In this document: positions 52,210 to 60,939 of the stretch, in pieces
Layout of the letters: each line of letters starts with the position of its first letter
Numbering within the stretch: the stretch's first letter is position 1
Assembly: GCF_007993755.1 (NCBI RefSeq)
Contig: NZ_CP042467.1
Span: forward strand, 3,000,001 to 3,064,000
Reading direction: 5' to 3'
Source: Microvenator marinus
Lineage (GTDB): Bacteria > Myxococcota_A > Bradymonadia > Bradymonadales > Bradymonadaceae
Length of the DNA: 64,000 bases
Notes under the pieces: generated by a model
Databases searched by the model: none
What the model saw: the letters and a program-made list of their open reading frames with translations, nothing else
Told to the model about the DNA's origin: nothing
Made by a program: the position numbers and the translations under genes

Positions 52210-53895
52210 ATGATTCTAGACATCCAACCCACCCCGGAAGGCGTGCTCGCCGCGTGCAAGCATACGCGCCCCGACTTTAGACTCGCCTTCCAGGACCTCG
52301 GTGCACCGTGGCAGAATTTTGTGATTTCGCCGTACGCCGCACGCGCCACCGTGCTGGGGGCGTCATGCGGCAAGCGATTCTATCCGCACGAGCTCAGGGT
52401 GCGCATCCCGATGATGCAGGAACTCAATCCCGAAACGGCTGTTTGGGAAGGTGGCACCGTGCCCATGTGGGACCAGGGTGTGTTGGAGGAGCCGAAGTAT
52501 TTTAGCTTCTTTCAGGACCAGCCCCACGCGGCGTTCAACCCGAATCATCGGGCACAATGGCGCGCCCACGAACTACTTCACGGTGCGGTAGGGTTCTTCT
52601 GGCACCCCGAGATGACGCGCTTTGAATTCTACGTCACGGCCCGAATCAACGAGATGTTGCCGGTGGTGCACTGGTACGGCTTTGACGAGGCGGGAAAGGC
52701 GCGCTGTGACGCGCACCGAAACCAGACGTTTATCCGAGAGTATTGCCCGGAGTGCGAGAGTTTGGCCGTGCCCTATTGGGAGCAAGACGCGAGCAAGCGC
52801 AACCAAACCGACATCTTCCTGGAGCTGGCCGAAGAGATGATGCACGCCGAGTCAGGGGCGTGTCTTCAGGAGATTGAGTCAGGGCGTATGGTTCAGCGCC
52901 GGCAGGCACATCTGGACCCGTCGAGCGATGCGATTGGCTACCTGAGAGGGCATTGGCCGCGCGTGACCGCGTGGAGCTTTGGGGCTTGGGTTGAGCGCTT
53001 TTTAACACCTCGGGATTACGTTCAGGATGCCTCCGAACTTCTGGCCCGAAGTCAGGCCGTCTACGAGATGTTGCGGGCGGGCGAGCTGAGGTTCGATGCC
53101 GATTCAGCTGGGGTATTGGCGGAGAAGAGGCGCGCCCAGGACCTCGCATACCGCCTACTACTGACCTTGGAATGGGTCACTCCGGGCCAGGAGGCCGAGG
53201 CCGAAGACGCCGCCGAAGCTGTGTTTGCGCACCTCGAAGACGTGGTCCATGCCGAGTCTGGACTAGACCTCGGACATTTTGAAGCGCTGGAGGATTTGAA
53301 AGCGTTTGTGCCTGCCGAGCTCGTGGACATGGTCTTGAGCGACGGGTTCATCCCGAACGGCCCGGCCGTGCAGCAGGTTCGCGCAGGCGTTTTGAGCGCC
53401 TATCAGGTGCCCCACGAGGTCAAGGACGAGGAATGTGAGGAATTCGTAGCGTCTGAGGAGTTTGGGGCTGAAGGGCGGCTCGACGCACGATTCGCAAAGT
53501 TCTCCGGCCTGGAGTTCCTTGAATTTCAAGCGTGGCTCAACTCTGAGCCGAGACAGGACGTGGAGTCCGACGAGTTCAGCATCCTCCCCGAGGACGTCTC
53601 CGAGCTGCAGCTGGGAGACGTGCGACCACACCAAACCTTGCTGCTTCGTGAATTCCACAGCGCCGCAATCAGCCGCGTCTTGGAAGGCTTTGATGAGCTC
53701 GAGGAGGGCCAGTACTGGGTGGCGCGCGTAGTGGTCCGTGGGGATGTGCGTGTGATGCTCCTCGACGAGACTCTGCACCACATCCTGACCCACACCTTCA
53801 CCGACGACTTTTTGGAGTTTGAGGACGAGTTGATGGAACTTCTGGACGAAGGCTTCCTCGTCTACACGCGTCCGGTCTTCCCCAATCCTCAATAG
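52210..53895 (+). CDS. Unrecognised protein with HExxH motif (possible zinc metallopeptidase)
   Basis: 561 residues. Residues 120-124 read HELLH in WRAHELLHGAVGFFW, and 24 residues later comes INEML (Glu 148). This spacing is similar to gluzincin metallopeptidases (HExxH then NE 18-25 residues on). A Cys/His set (RCDAHRNQ...YCPECE) near 165-188 might bind a second zinc. The rest is acidic and helical with no signal peptide. The gene begins three bases after parC, so it belongs to the EF-hand/parC operon. I know no family with this layout; the peptidase assignment is an inference from the motifs. Confidence 0.55.
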   Translation: MILDIQPTPEGVLAACKHTRPDFRLAFQDLGAPWQNFVISPYAARATVLGASCGKRFYPHELRVRIPMMQELNPETAVWEGGTVPMWDQGVLEEPKYFSFFQDQPHAAFNPNHRAQWRAHELLHGAVGFFWHPEMTRFEFYVTARINEMLPVVHWYGFDEAGKARCDAHRNQTFIREYCPECESLAVPYWEQDASKRNQTDIFLELAEEMMHAESGACLQEIESGRMVQRRQAHLDPSSDAIGYLRGHWPRVTAWSFGAWVERFLTPRDYVQDASELLARSQAVYEMLRAGELRFDADSAGVLAEKRRAQDLAYRLLLTLEWVTPGQEAEAEDAAEAVFAHLEDVVHAESGLDLGHFEALEDLKAFVPAELVDMVLSDGFIPNGPAVQQVRAGVLSAYQVPHEVKDEECEEFVASEEFGAEGRLDARFAKFSGLEFLEFQAWLNSEPRQDVESDEFSILPEDVSELQLGDVRPHQTLLLREFHSAAISRVLEGFDELEEGQYWVARVVVRGDVRVMLLDETLHHILTHTFTDDFLEFEDELMELLDEGFLVYTRPVFPNPQ

Positions 53896-53898
53896 CCC

Positions 53899-55197
53899 TC
53901 AATCAATGCAAGGCCCGTTTTGAGGATCGCAGCGGTCACTATCGTCTCTGAAGCTTGAAACGGAGATCATGTTCGAGTGTCTGCTGTCGGGTACACCCAC
54001 CCCGTAGAAGATGTCTCCGTCCAGGTTTCTGCTGGGCATAAACGGGTCTGGAAACACAGCGACCATCACATCCTTCTTTTCTCTGCCTTCAAGATCGACC
54101 CAAAACGAACCTCGGTCGTCCACCGTTTCCAATGTCTCATTGACGCCATCGTCCCCGCCTGACCAAGTAAAGATCGGCTCTGCAACCGGTCTGGAGTCCA
54201 CCAAAGGCACGATGGCCAACATCTGCCTCCTCTCAAACCAAAACCGAAAGAGTGTCCAATCGATCCAGACTCCGCCGTCCGGGTGTGAAAGAGCGTAGCG
54301 CATCCCGAGCGTGTCTCTTTCAAAGGCACCAATCTGTCTCTTCGTGTTACGACCCATGACGCGTTCAAATTCGGAAACCGGCTCCGCTAGTGGGCTCCTC
54401 ACGCAAACGCTCTGTTTCATGGTGTAGTCCCCATAAAGAACGGTGTACCGGCGTGTATCAAACGTATGGACCCAGTGATCGACCTGATGAGTTATCAACA
54501 CAGTAATAGTGTAGGCTCCTGGTTCCTTGAAGGCGCTGGCTGGAATCTTCAGATCTACAATATGGATGTTTGAGCGACGTCTGAACGTCCATCCTGAATC
54601 TTGCACCTCAGCCAGGATCTCGCTTCGACCGTGGTCCCAGAGGCGATAGGTGGAATCCACGTTTTGGTAGTTTACAAGAACGGTGTAGCCCAGATCTCCC
54701 AGTTTTCCGTTGTACGTTGATGCCCAGTGGTAGGTTGCTATCTCAACGTCATCTCCCATATTGGCGAAAAACAACTCAGTCTGAAAAACGCCGTCGCTAG
54801 CCAATCCCGCCTGATGTTTGGGGTGAGGGTACGCCAACGTCACCTGAGCGATACTAGAATTCAAGGGTGGAGCGTCACCCATAAACTCGGCCGCTGTCAT
54901 ATGCGCCCGTTCGGACAGCCTTTCCACAATCTCGAAGGGGCCCTGCTTCATTGTCCAAGTGATTGTCTCAGGTTGGCAGTCTCGCTCTGTTACCCAGAGC
55001 TTTGTATCCGGTACATCGTCGTCTGATTTGAATTGAGGTTTCAGCGCCGTCTCAGAATCGACGATGATATCGATATAGGGGTCATAGTCGACAGGCTCTT
55101 GAATCTGAATGGGATTCTCAGAATCCGCGCAGCCTACCAAGCTGATCAAGAGCGTCAAAGCAAGACACTGCCAATCTGTTTTATTCAGAATCGACAT
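53899..55197 (-). CDS. Putative lipoprotein, unknown function
   Basis: 432 residues with a lipobox Leu-Val-Gly-Cys after a hydrophobic stretch (residues 12-23). The mature protein is acidic at first, then mostly beta-rich, with pairs of cysteines (DCQPET..., VCVRS, and two near the C-terminus in RCDPQNGPC). No domain recognised. It overlaps the upstream exported gene by 13 bases, so both are in one minus-strand unit. It is probably in the outer membrane or periplasm. Confidence 0.6.
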   Translation of the reverse strand: MSILNKTDWQCLALTLLISLVGCADSENPIQIQEPVDYDPYIDIIVDSETALKPQFKSDDDVPDTKLWVTERDCQPETITWTMKQGPFEIVERLSERAHMTAAEFMGDAPPLNSSIAQVTLAYPHPKHQAGLASDGVFQTELFFANMGDDVEIATYHWASTYNGKLGDLGYTVLVNYQNVDSTYRLWDHGRSEILAEVQDSGWTFRRRSNIHIVDLKIPASAFKEPGAYTITVLITHQVDHWVHTFDTRRYTVLYGDYTMKQSVCVRSPLAEPVSEFERVMGRNTKRQIGAFERDTLGMRYALSHPDGGVWIDWTLFRFWFERRQMLAIVPLVDSRPVAEPIFTWSGGDDGVNETLETVDDRGSFWVDLEGREKKDVMVAVFPDPFMPSRNLDGDIFYGVGVPDSRHSNMISVSSFRDDSDRCDPQNGPCID

Positions 55198-56282
55198 AGC
55201 TCTTCGTTCGTGTTGTAGGCTCCATCACGTGTGTTTGGATTCACTTCAAAGCCGAGATATCGAGCTTCAGAATTCGTGCAAACACCGCTGTCCAGGGTGC
55301 TCATTTGCACGTACTCGTATTCATTGTACTCGATGAGAAACCAATCATCCAAAGCGTAGAAGAAAAAGCTGTCCATGATGATCCTCTCCATGGGTACCCG
55401 CGGACGGATGACAGTCCCCATAGAAAAGTCACAGTATTCTAGAGTCGAAGGCCAGTTAGATGGCCAAATCCCACTACATTGAACAGCAACGGGTACCGGG
55501 AAATCGGTGTCCATGGTCTCAATACTTGTTTGGGCATATCGAGTCAGATAGATACATCCAAAACGATCCAAGCCTAAGTCCGCACAAGGCCCGGGTCCGC
55601 TCGAAGACGTGCCGTCACCTACAAGGTTCTGCTCCACTCGCGCTACAGAGCATTGTGCAGCCAAGAGAGGGCCGTCCTGTTGTTCGTCATAAGATTTCGG
55701 ATCCGAACCAGCACAGTTGATTTCAGCGGAAAACACTTGAAGTTGCTCACCATCAATCGTGACGCTGCCATCCGGGGCGAGCATCATGTCAAAGATGAGG
55801 TTGCGTGTTTGCAGATTATCCCATCGCTCAGTCGTTTCATTAAGCCTGTGTGACACTCCATTCTGCTCCAGAATGATGGGCGGGAACAGTGTTCCGTCTA
55901 CAGATAGCTGGTTTGGCATCGTGGCGCCCAAAAGTGTGCTCATAAAACCGTAGAACGCATTAGCGCTTGGATAAATTCCTGTGTTTGACGTCACCCGGAT
56001 TACGCCTGTCTTCATGGCCGTGACATCCGCCTCCACGCGCCACGCCTGTTCAGCCGAATCCCAGTTCGTCGTCAGATTACTCTGTTGGCGAACGAGCACC
56101 GGATCATCGGTAGTCAATAAATCAGAGATGAGCTGGCTCGTGCACTCACTAGTCGGACATTCACAGTCGTCCGGATCTGTCGCAGGATCGCAATACGTGC
56201 GATCAAACGCGAGTGCATTTCCGCCGCCAACGAGTAAAAATAAAATGACGCCTAAACTTCCCTTCCAAGTCAAACCACCCAT
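55185..56282 (-). CDS. Exported protein, unknown function
   Basis: 365 residues with AAGGAG upstream of the start. The signal peptide (MGGLTWKGSLGVILFLLVGGGNALA) is followed by a mature part with a Cys-rich start (CDPATDPDDCECPTSEC) and further cysteines throughout, suggesting several disulphides. The pattern DWFLIEYNEYEYVQMSTLDSGVC near the C-terminus is not recognised. Its 3' end overlaps the next lipoprotein gene by 13 bases, and the two may form a surface complex. A 14-base A-run lies upstream, about 45 bases before the start, in the transcription leader. Confidence 0.6.
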   Translation of the reverse strand: MGGLTWKGSLGVILFLLVGGGNALAFDRTYCDPATDPDDCECPTSECTSQLISDLLTTDDPVLVRQQSNLTTNWDSAEQAWRVEADVTAMKTGVIRVTSNTGIYPSANAFYGFMSTLLGATMPNQLSVDGTLFPPIILEQNGVSHRLNETTERWDNLQTRNLIFDMMLAPDGSVTIDGEQLQVFSAEINCAGSDPKSYDEQQDGPLLAAQCSVARVEQNLVGDGTSSSGPGPCADLGLDRFGCIYLTRYAQTSIETMDTDFPVPVAVQCSGIWPSNWPSTLEYCDFSMGTVIRPRVPMERIIMDSFFFYALDDWFLIEYNEYEYVQMSTLDSGVCTNSEARYLGFEVNPNTRDGAYNTNEELCRF

Positions 56283-56403
56283 GATGTCTCCTTTCTAAGT
56301 GGGTTTCTGTTGTGGAAGGCAGTCTAACCAAAAAAAAAAAAACAATTTCAAATGGTTTCTTGAAGAAAAACACAAGAGTCACATCTTCGGGAAGATCGAG
56401 CAG

Positions 56404-57108
56404 TTACCCATTCAAAACGAGGGCGCATTCTTTAGCGTGAGTAATCGGCGCCATATGGCCTCCAGGCACTCGTATAATCTTGGCTGAGAGGAGTTTTGCT
56501 GCGGCTTGACCCATCTCTGCCGCCGCATCTATGGCGCCTTCGCTCAAGATGATTGTGGCGGGCACACCGAGCTTGCTGATCGCATCTCTGTCTAAAGCGC
56601 GAGGGGCATCCGTGACCTCCGCCCCAATCTTTGTCGCAACCCCAATTAGAGCGCTCTTGACGACCTCGGAGAGATGGTCCCAGGCACCCTGGCCATTCCA
56701 AAATTCAACAAGGCCCTTAACAGCTTGCTCTGGCACTCCTGCCTGGTCCGCCTTCGCGAACTCATGAATCAAATGCTCCATTTCGTACCGAGCCTTATCC
56801 GAAAGGAAGTCTATGAGGAGGGGTTCGATCAAGGTCAGTTGGCTGACTCGGTCTGACTCGAGTGCCGCCAAAAGAGCGATCAATCCACCATAAGAATGCC
56901 CCACAAGATGCACACTTTTTAACGGTTCTTGTTGCAGCGCAGCAATCACGACCGCAACATCTTGCTGCACCGCGGAAAGACTCGCATCAAAGGGCGTCTC
57001 GCCATACCCTGACAGTGAAATGGCGTGATAGATCTGCGAGGCATCGAGCGCCATCAAACGTCGCCATTGTTGCGGCCCAAGCCCCGAACTATGTACTAAA
57101 ACTCTCAT
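56404..57108 (-). CDS. Alpha/beta hydrolase at the end of the kinase cluster
   Basis: 234 residues. The nucleophile elbow GHSYGGLIAL (Ser about 73) and the C-terminal catalytic His in PGGHMAPITHAKECA are clear, with a likely acid in the strand before it. It is a short member of the alpha/beta-hydrolase superfamily (esterase, lactonase or similar); the substrate is unknown. It begins four bases before the end of the first pseudokinase gene (ATGA overlap) and closes a chain of seven overlapping genes, so it is probably part of the same system. Confidence 0.88.
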   Translation of the reverse strand: MRVLVHSSGLGPQQWRRLMALDASQIYHAISLSGYGETPFDASLSAVQQDVAVVIAALQQEPLKSVHLVGHSYGGLIALLAALESDRVSQLTLIEPLLIDFLSDKARYEMEHLIHEFAKADQAGVPEQAVKGLVEFWNGQGAWDHLSEVVKSALIGVATKIGAEVTDAPRALDRDAISKLGVPATIILSEGAIDAAAEMGQAAAKLLSAKIIRVPGGHMAPITHAKECALVLNG

Positions 57109-58352
57109 AGGTGCTTCCTCTTGAAATGTTGGATATGAACGTTGAGCGCGGCTAGCTCCCTCGGGTCGACTTCGGCGTTCGTCCTTAAATTGCTGCGCGC
57201 CTTACGCTCCAAAGTCAGTACGTGTTGGCCCTCAACCTTCTTGGCTGCGAGGCCCTTTAGTTCGGCGAGCTCACCCTCTGCAATGAGTTTGCCTCCCTCT
57301 CTTAGAATCCAGCCTTCGGGATCAATCGTTACCTCAAGACTTGAACCGATCCCACGAATCCATTGCACTACCGAATAAAGAATTCCAGCGACCATGATTA
57401 GTTCGACCACGGGCGCAAGGTTATGAAGGTAGATGGCGGCGCCGAGGAATGCTCCGATTGTCACCATCACCCAGAAATCGGTTGAAAAAACCCCTTTGCT
57501 TTTAAAGAAGTTCCCTGGCCGCGGGCGCAAGACCAATCGTTCTGACCCTTCTTCCAAGACAAGAAGACCCTTATCAAAGAACTCGACGAGGGCTTCGTTC
57601 CAGCCCTCTTGGAGGGCGGCATGGGCATGCCCCGCACTTGCGAAACGTGCCTCAGGGTTCGCATCCACGCACCTTTCAATCCAAAGCTGAAGACCTGGTG
57701 AGATAGCTACTTTGGCATCTTCTACCCAACGAATTCGCCTCGACTTTGGGTCTTGGAACGGATCCTCACCGGTCGCAAGAAAGACCATCAGTGCTCCAAG
57801 TGCGTAAACATCGTCCTTCATGTGGTGCCTGAAATACCTCGTCTTGGGATCGAAGTGGCCAGATTGTGTGGAATCTAGCAGTCCGAAGTTGATGAGTTTC
57901 AAGCCCTCGGATGTCTGAATAATGTTGGCTGGCTTGAGGTTGCGATGCTCGATAGCTGGCCGAGCCTGATGGAGTTCTTTGAGTATAATGCAGAGCTCCT
58001 CCGCGATACTCCAGAGTTGTTCTTCTTCGCGCGGCACCCAGTACTCAAGGCTATCTCCCTCAAAATGCTCAAGCAAAAGGTAGATGTCGAGCTCCTTTTC
58101 TCCCTCGACTTCATGGTGCTTGTAGACCCTTGGCAGGGCTCGATGCCCGGACTTGGCAAAGGCGTTCAAAGCAGCCCTGAAGCCATCTATCCCGCAAGCC
58201 TGATCCCCTAGCTTGAACACCTTCAAGATTACTGGTTTTTTGAGATCATTGTCCCAGGCGGCCCAGGTTTCCTCGATGCCATGCGTGAGCTTGGAATTTA
58301 GCTCAAGCTGAGGAAAGTGCCGCTCAATAGTTGGTTCGGTCGTTGGGTTCAT
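57105..58352 (-). CDS. Pseudokinase 4 with membrane hairpin and C-terminal module
   Basis: 415 residues. Kinase-like domain: Lys 44 (VILKVF) is kept, but the catalytic loop is EHRNLKPANI (Asn 138 in place of Asp) and DFG is NFG (Asn 155 in INFGLLD). The Gly-rich loop is replaced by LTHGIEETW, and the alpha-C Glu is not evident. Two hydrophobic helices lie at about 300-345 (VMVTIGAFLGAAIYLHNLAPVVELIMVAGILYSVV), followed by a 65-residue strand-rich module containing EVTIDPEGWILREGGKLIAEGELAELKGL. It is full length and not decayed. It overlaps both neighbours by four bases. Confidence 0.85.
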   Translation of the reverse strand: MNPTTEPTIERHFPQLELNSKLTHGIEETWAAWDNDLKKPVILKVFKLGDQACGIDGFRAALNAFAKSGHRALPRVYKHHEVEGEKELDIYLLLEHFEGDSLEYWVPREEEQLWSIAEELCIILKELHQARPAIEHRNLKPANIIQTSEGLKLINFGLLDSTQSGHFDPKTRYFRHHMKDDVYALGALMVFLATGEDPFQDPKSRRIRWVEDAKVAISPGLQLWIERCVDANPEARFASAGHAHAALQEGWNEALVEFFDKGLLVLEEGSERLVLRPRPGNFFKSKGVFSTDFWVMVTIGAFLGAAIYLHNLAPVVELIMVAGILYSVVQWIRGIGSSLEVTIDPEGWILREGGKLIAEGELAELKGLAAKKVEGQHVLTLERKARSNLRTNAEVDPRELAALNVHIQHFKRKHL

Positions 58353-59668
58353 CGTACACTCGACTTGAACCGACGCACGAGCCGGTTGAGCTTTGCGACT
58401 TCAGGTTCTGCAACCTCAATAGACGTCTCGAACTTCTCACCATCAACAAGCTCAAGGACAAGCCTCGGAATATCGTGGTGCCCAATCGCGGTCTCAGCGC
58501 GAACGCCGTTTAGTTCTTCCAGGCATCCCCGCCTCACCTCTTCACCATTGAGGGTCAAGGTCCAGCTGGAAGTGTCGATATTCAGCTCCAGTCGTCCACT
58601 AACTCTGCGCACCACGTAAAAGAACGTCAGAAAGGTAAACGATGTGAATGCTATGCCAACGCCAAGGCCTATCTCAATCAACGCTATCCCAAGAGCGATC
58701 AGTCCAATAAAGAGAAGTAAGAGCAGCTCGCCTGAAATGGTGAACTTCGTCCGGGTTGACCAAAGCCATTTTAGCATCGATCCGTTCGTCCTAACGATAA
58801 GTCCATCCGGTCTTGTCTCCACCTCAAGAAATCTACTCACCGCCGCCATGTTGATGCCCGAATCCCAACTTTTCATCAGGGCCACTTGCGCTTGAAACGG
58901 CGAGGAGAATGACTTATCTGAGCGATTCAGGCATCTTTCAATCCACGCACGAAAATCTGGCGAAAGCTCAACCTTCGAATTCTCCTCCCACTCAATTTTG
59001 CCATTGATTCCCAGCACATCTGAGAGCTTCTCGCCGCACGCGAGGTAGACCATCGTCGCGCCAAGACCATAGATGTCGGCCTGAACGGGGTTCGAGAATC
59101 GATCCGAGTGTGGGTAGCCGGCTTCCCGAACTTCAGACCAGACCCTCTGGGCGTTAGCTTCCTTTGGATTAAGTAGATAAACGAATCCAAAGTTGACCAA
59201 CTTGAGCCCGTCAGTGGTTTGAATGATATTGGAAGGACGAAGGTTTCGGTGCAACAAAGGGGGCTGGAAGTCGTGAAGGTCTTTTAGGATTTCGGAAAGT
59301 TCGGTCGCAATAGCCTTAAGGTCTTCTTCGCTACGGGGCTGCCAATACTCAAGGCTTTCGCCTTCAACGCCCTCCATCACGAGATAGAAATCGAGCCCAT
59401 CGACCTTCGACTCGCGGTACCTTTGCACGGCTGGTAGTGCTGGATGACTCGTCTTGACGAAGGCCTCAATCTCTCGCTTAAATGGCTTGATATTCTTCCA
59501 TTCTCTTGGGTCCTCCAACCTAAATACCTTGATGGTCAGAGGCTTATTGAGCTCGTTATCCCAGGCGGCCCATGTCTCTTCGATGCCATGCGTAAGCCGG
59601 TTTTCAACCTTCAGGGTCGGAAAAAGTGTCTCAAAGTGTTGGGCCTCAAGTATCGGCAACCCACTCAT
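58349..59668 (-). CDS. Pseudokinase 3 with membrane hairpin and C-terminal module
   Basis: 439 residues. Lys 47 (TIKVF) and a Glu in FKREIEAF are kept. The catalytic motif is LLHRNLRPSNI (Asn 142) and the metal motif LVNFGFV (Asn 159). No Gly-rich loop: the position reads LTHGIEETW as in its neighbours. The middle contains the APE-lobe-like ADIYGLGATMVYLACG. Two helices (about 313-352) precede the C-terminal module LELNIDTSSWTLTLNGEEVRRGCLEELNGV. It overlaps the gene before and after by four bases (ATGA). It is the most divergent sequence of the four. Confidence 0.85.
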   Translation of the reverse strand: MSGLPILEAQHFETLFPTLKVENRLTHGIEETWAAWDNELNKPLTIKVFRLEDPREWKNIKPFKREIEAFVKTSHPALPAVQRYRESKVDGLDFYLVMEGVEGESLEYWQPRSEEDLKAIATELSEILKDLHDFQPPLLHRNLRPSNIIQTTDGLKLVNFGFVYLLNPKEANAQRVWSEVREAGYPHSDRFSNPVQADIYGLGATMVYLACGEKLSDVLGINGKIEWEENSKVELSPDFRAWIERCLNRSDKSFSSPFQAQVALMKSWDSGINMAAVSRFLEVETRPDGLIVRTNGSMLKWLWSTRTKFTISGELLLLLFIGLIALGIALIEIGLGVGIAFTSFTFLTFFYVVRRVSGRLELNIDTSSWTLTLNGEEVRRGCLEELNGVRAETAIGHHDIPRLVLELVDGEKFETSIEVAEPEVAKLNRLVRRFKSSVR

Positions 59669-60939
59669 CTCAAACTCTTTTTAAACTGTTCTATCAGCTG
59701 ATTAATGCCTTCCACTTCCAGCTCATCTACCTCGACCTCTGAAACCAATTCTCGGCCACTGATCTCTTTGATGGCCAACATCGTACCTCGGTCGGTATAG
59801 CGCCCTCTCAGGCCTTCGAGGCGCTCCAGCGGGCCATTGCCAATGTTCTTACCATTGACCGTGAGCACCCAGCCACCGCGACCTATCACAAGCGTCATAT
59901 CCTTTCTGAAGAGGTCCACCCCCGTCCAGATCAACGACACGATTGCGATCGCAAAACATGAGAGACTTACGAGCCAGTTGATGGTCCAAAACCAGATACC
60001 GACTAGACCGCCGGCCACGAAGAACCCGATTTGCATGGCGTACGTCTCAGGTCGTACACTTTTAGACCGAATGATGAGCTGTGACGGGGGTGTTTCGACC
60101 TTTAGTAAACCGCGGTCGTAGAGCTTGACCATTCCATCGGTCCAGTGCTTGCGAAGTGCGGCGATCGCGTGTGACGTATCGAAGAATCTCTTGTCGAGGT
60201 CGGCCTCCAGGCATCGGTTGACCCAGAATTTGAGGTGTGCTGATACCTCAATTTTGCTGTGTTCTTCCCATTGGATCCTGTCGTGTTTGAACTCCAAATC
60301 GGATGGGTTTTCTCCGGTCAAAAGAAAGACCATCGTCAGGCCCAGTCCGTAGAAATCGCTCCTTGGCGAGGACCTCACGTGTTCGTCACCTGAGTACCAT
60401 TGTGAGGCCATGAATTGCTGCCAGATGAGCTCGGATTCGGGCGTTCGTGGCCTTAAGAGATGTAGGGCTCCAAAGTTGACAAGCTTTAGCCCCTCCTCGG
60501 TCTGAACGATGTTTGCCGGAGTGATGTTTCGGTGAACCAGCGGAGTTTGACCGGCGTGCATTTCGTGCAGAATCAGCAGGACTTCCTCGGCGATTGTCTC
60601 TATCTCCGACTCAGTTCGAGCCTGCCAATACTCGAGCGACGGCCCCTCAAAGTGCTCAAGGACCATGTAGAGATTGTACCCATCGATCTCCGACTCACGC
60701 TCTTCGAAGACCGTTGGAACGGCGGGATGTTTGAACTTCGAAAGCGCCCAAATGTCGGACCGCAATTTCCCGAGCTCTTCCCAGTAGTCTTGATGTCCTA
60801 GCCTGTAAACTTTCAAGGCCACCGGTCGCTCCAGTCGCGGCTCCCAGGCGGACCAGGTTTCTTCGAGCCCGTTGGAAATCCGGTTCTCAACCTTCAGGGT
60901 CGGAAATAGTCTTGCGAAGTGCTCCGGCCCAGTTCTCAT
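59665..60939 (-). CDS. Pseudokinase 2 with membrane hairpin and C-terminal module
   Basis: 424 residues. Lys 43 (ALKVY) is kept. The catalytic loop is LVHRNITPANI (Asn 138) and the metal motif LVNFGAL (Asn 155). The segment EIDGYNLYMVLEHFEGPSLEYWQ is nearly identical in pattern to pseudokinase 1, and SSPRSDFYGLGLTMVFLLTG replaces the usual sensor. Helices at about 308-350 are followed by LVIGRGGWVLTVNGKNIGNGPLERLEGL and an end INQLIEQFKKSLR. It overlaps its neighbours by four bases. Similarity to the next upstream copy is highest, suggesting recent duplication. Confidence 0.85.
   Translation of the reverse strand: MRTGPEHFARLFPTLKVENRISNGLEETWSAWEPRLERPVALKVYRLGHQDYWEELGKLRSDIWALSKFKHPAVPTVFEERESEIDGYNLYMVLEHFEGPSLEYWQARTESEIETIAEEVLLILHEMHAGQTPLVHRNITPANIVQTEEGLKLVNFGALHLLRPRTPESELIWQQFMASQWYSGDEHVRSSPRSDFYGLGLTMVFLLTGENPSDLEFKHDRIQWEEHSKIEVSAHLKFWVNRCLEADLDKRFFDTSHAIAALRKHWTDGMVKLYDRGLLKVETPPSQLIIRSKSVRPETYAMQIGFFVAGGLVGIWFWTINWLVSLSCFAIAIVSLIWTGVDLFRKDMTLVIGRGGWVLTVNGKNIGNGPLERLEGLRGRYTDRGTMLAIKEISGRELVSEVEVDELEVEGINQLIEQFKKSLR

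Noticed and set aside
56325-56345. Poly-A run as a possible mobile-element tail
   Set aside because: There is no terminal repeat, target duplication or transposase; it is more likely a slippage tract in a leader.
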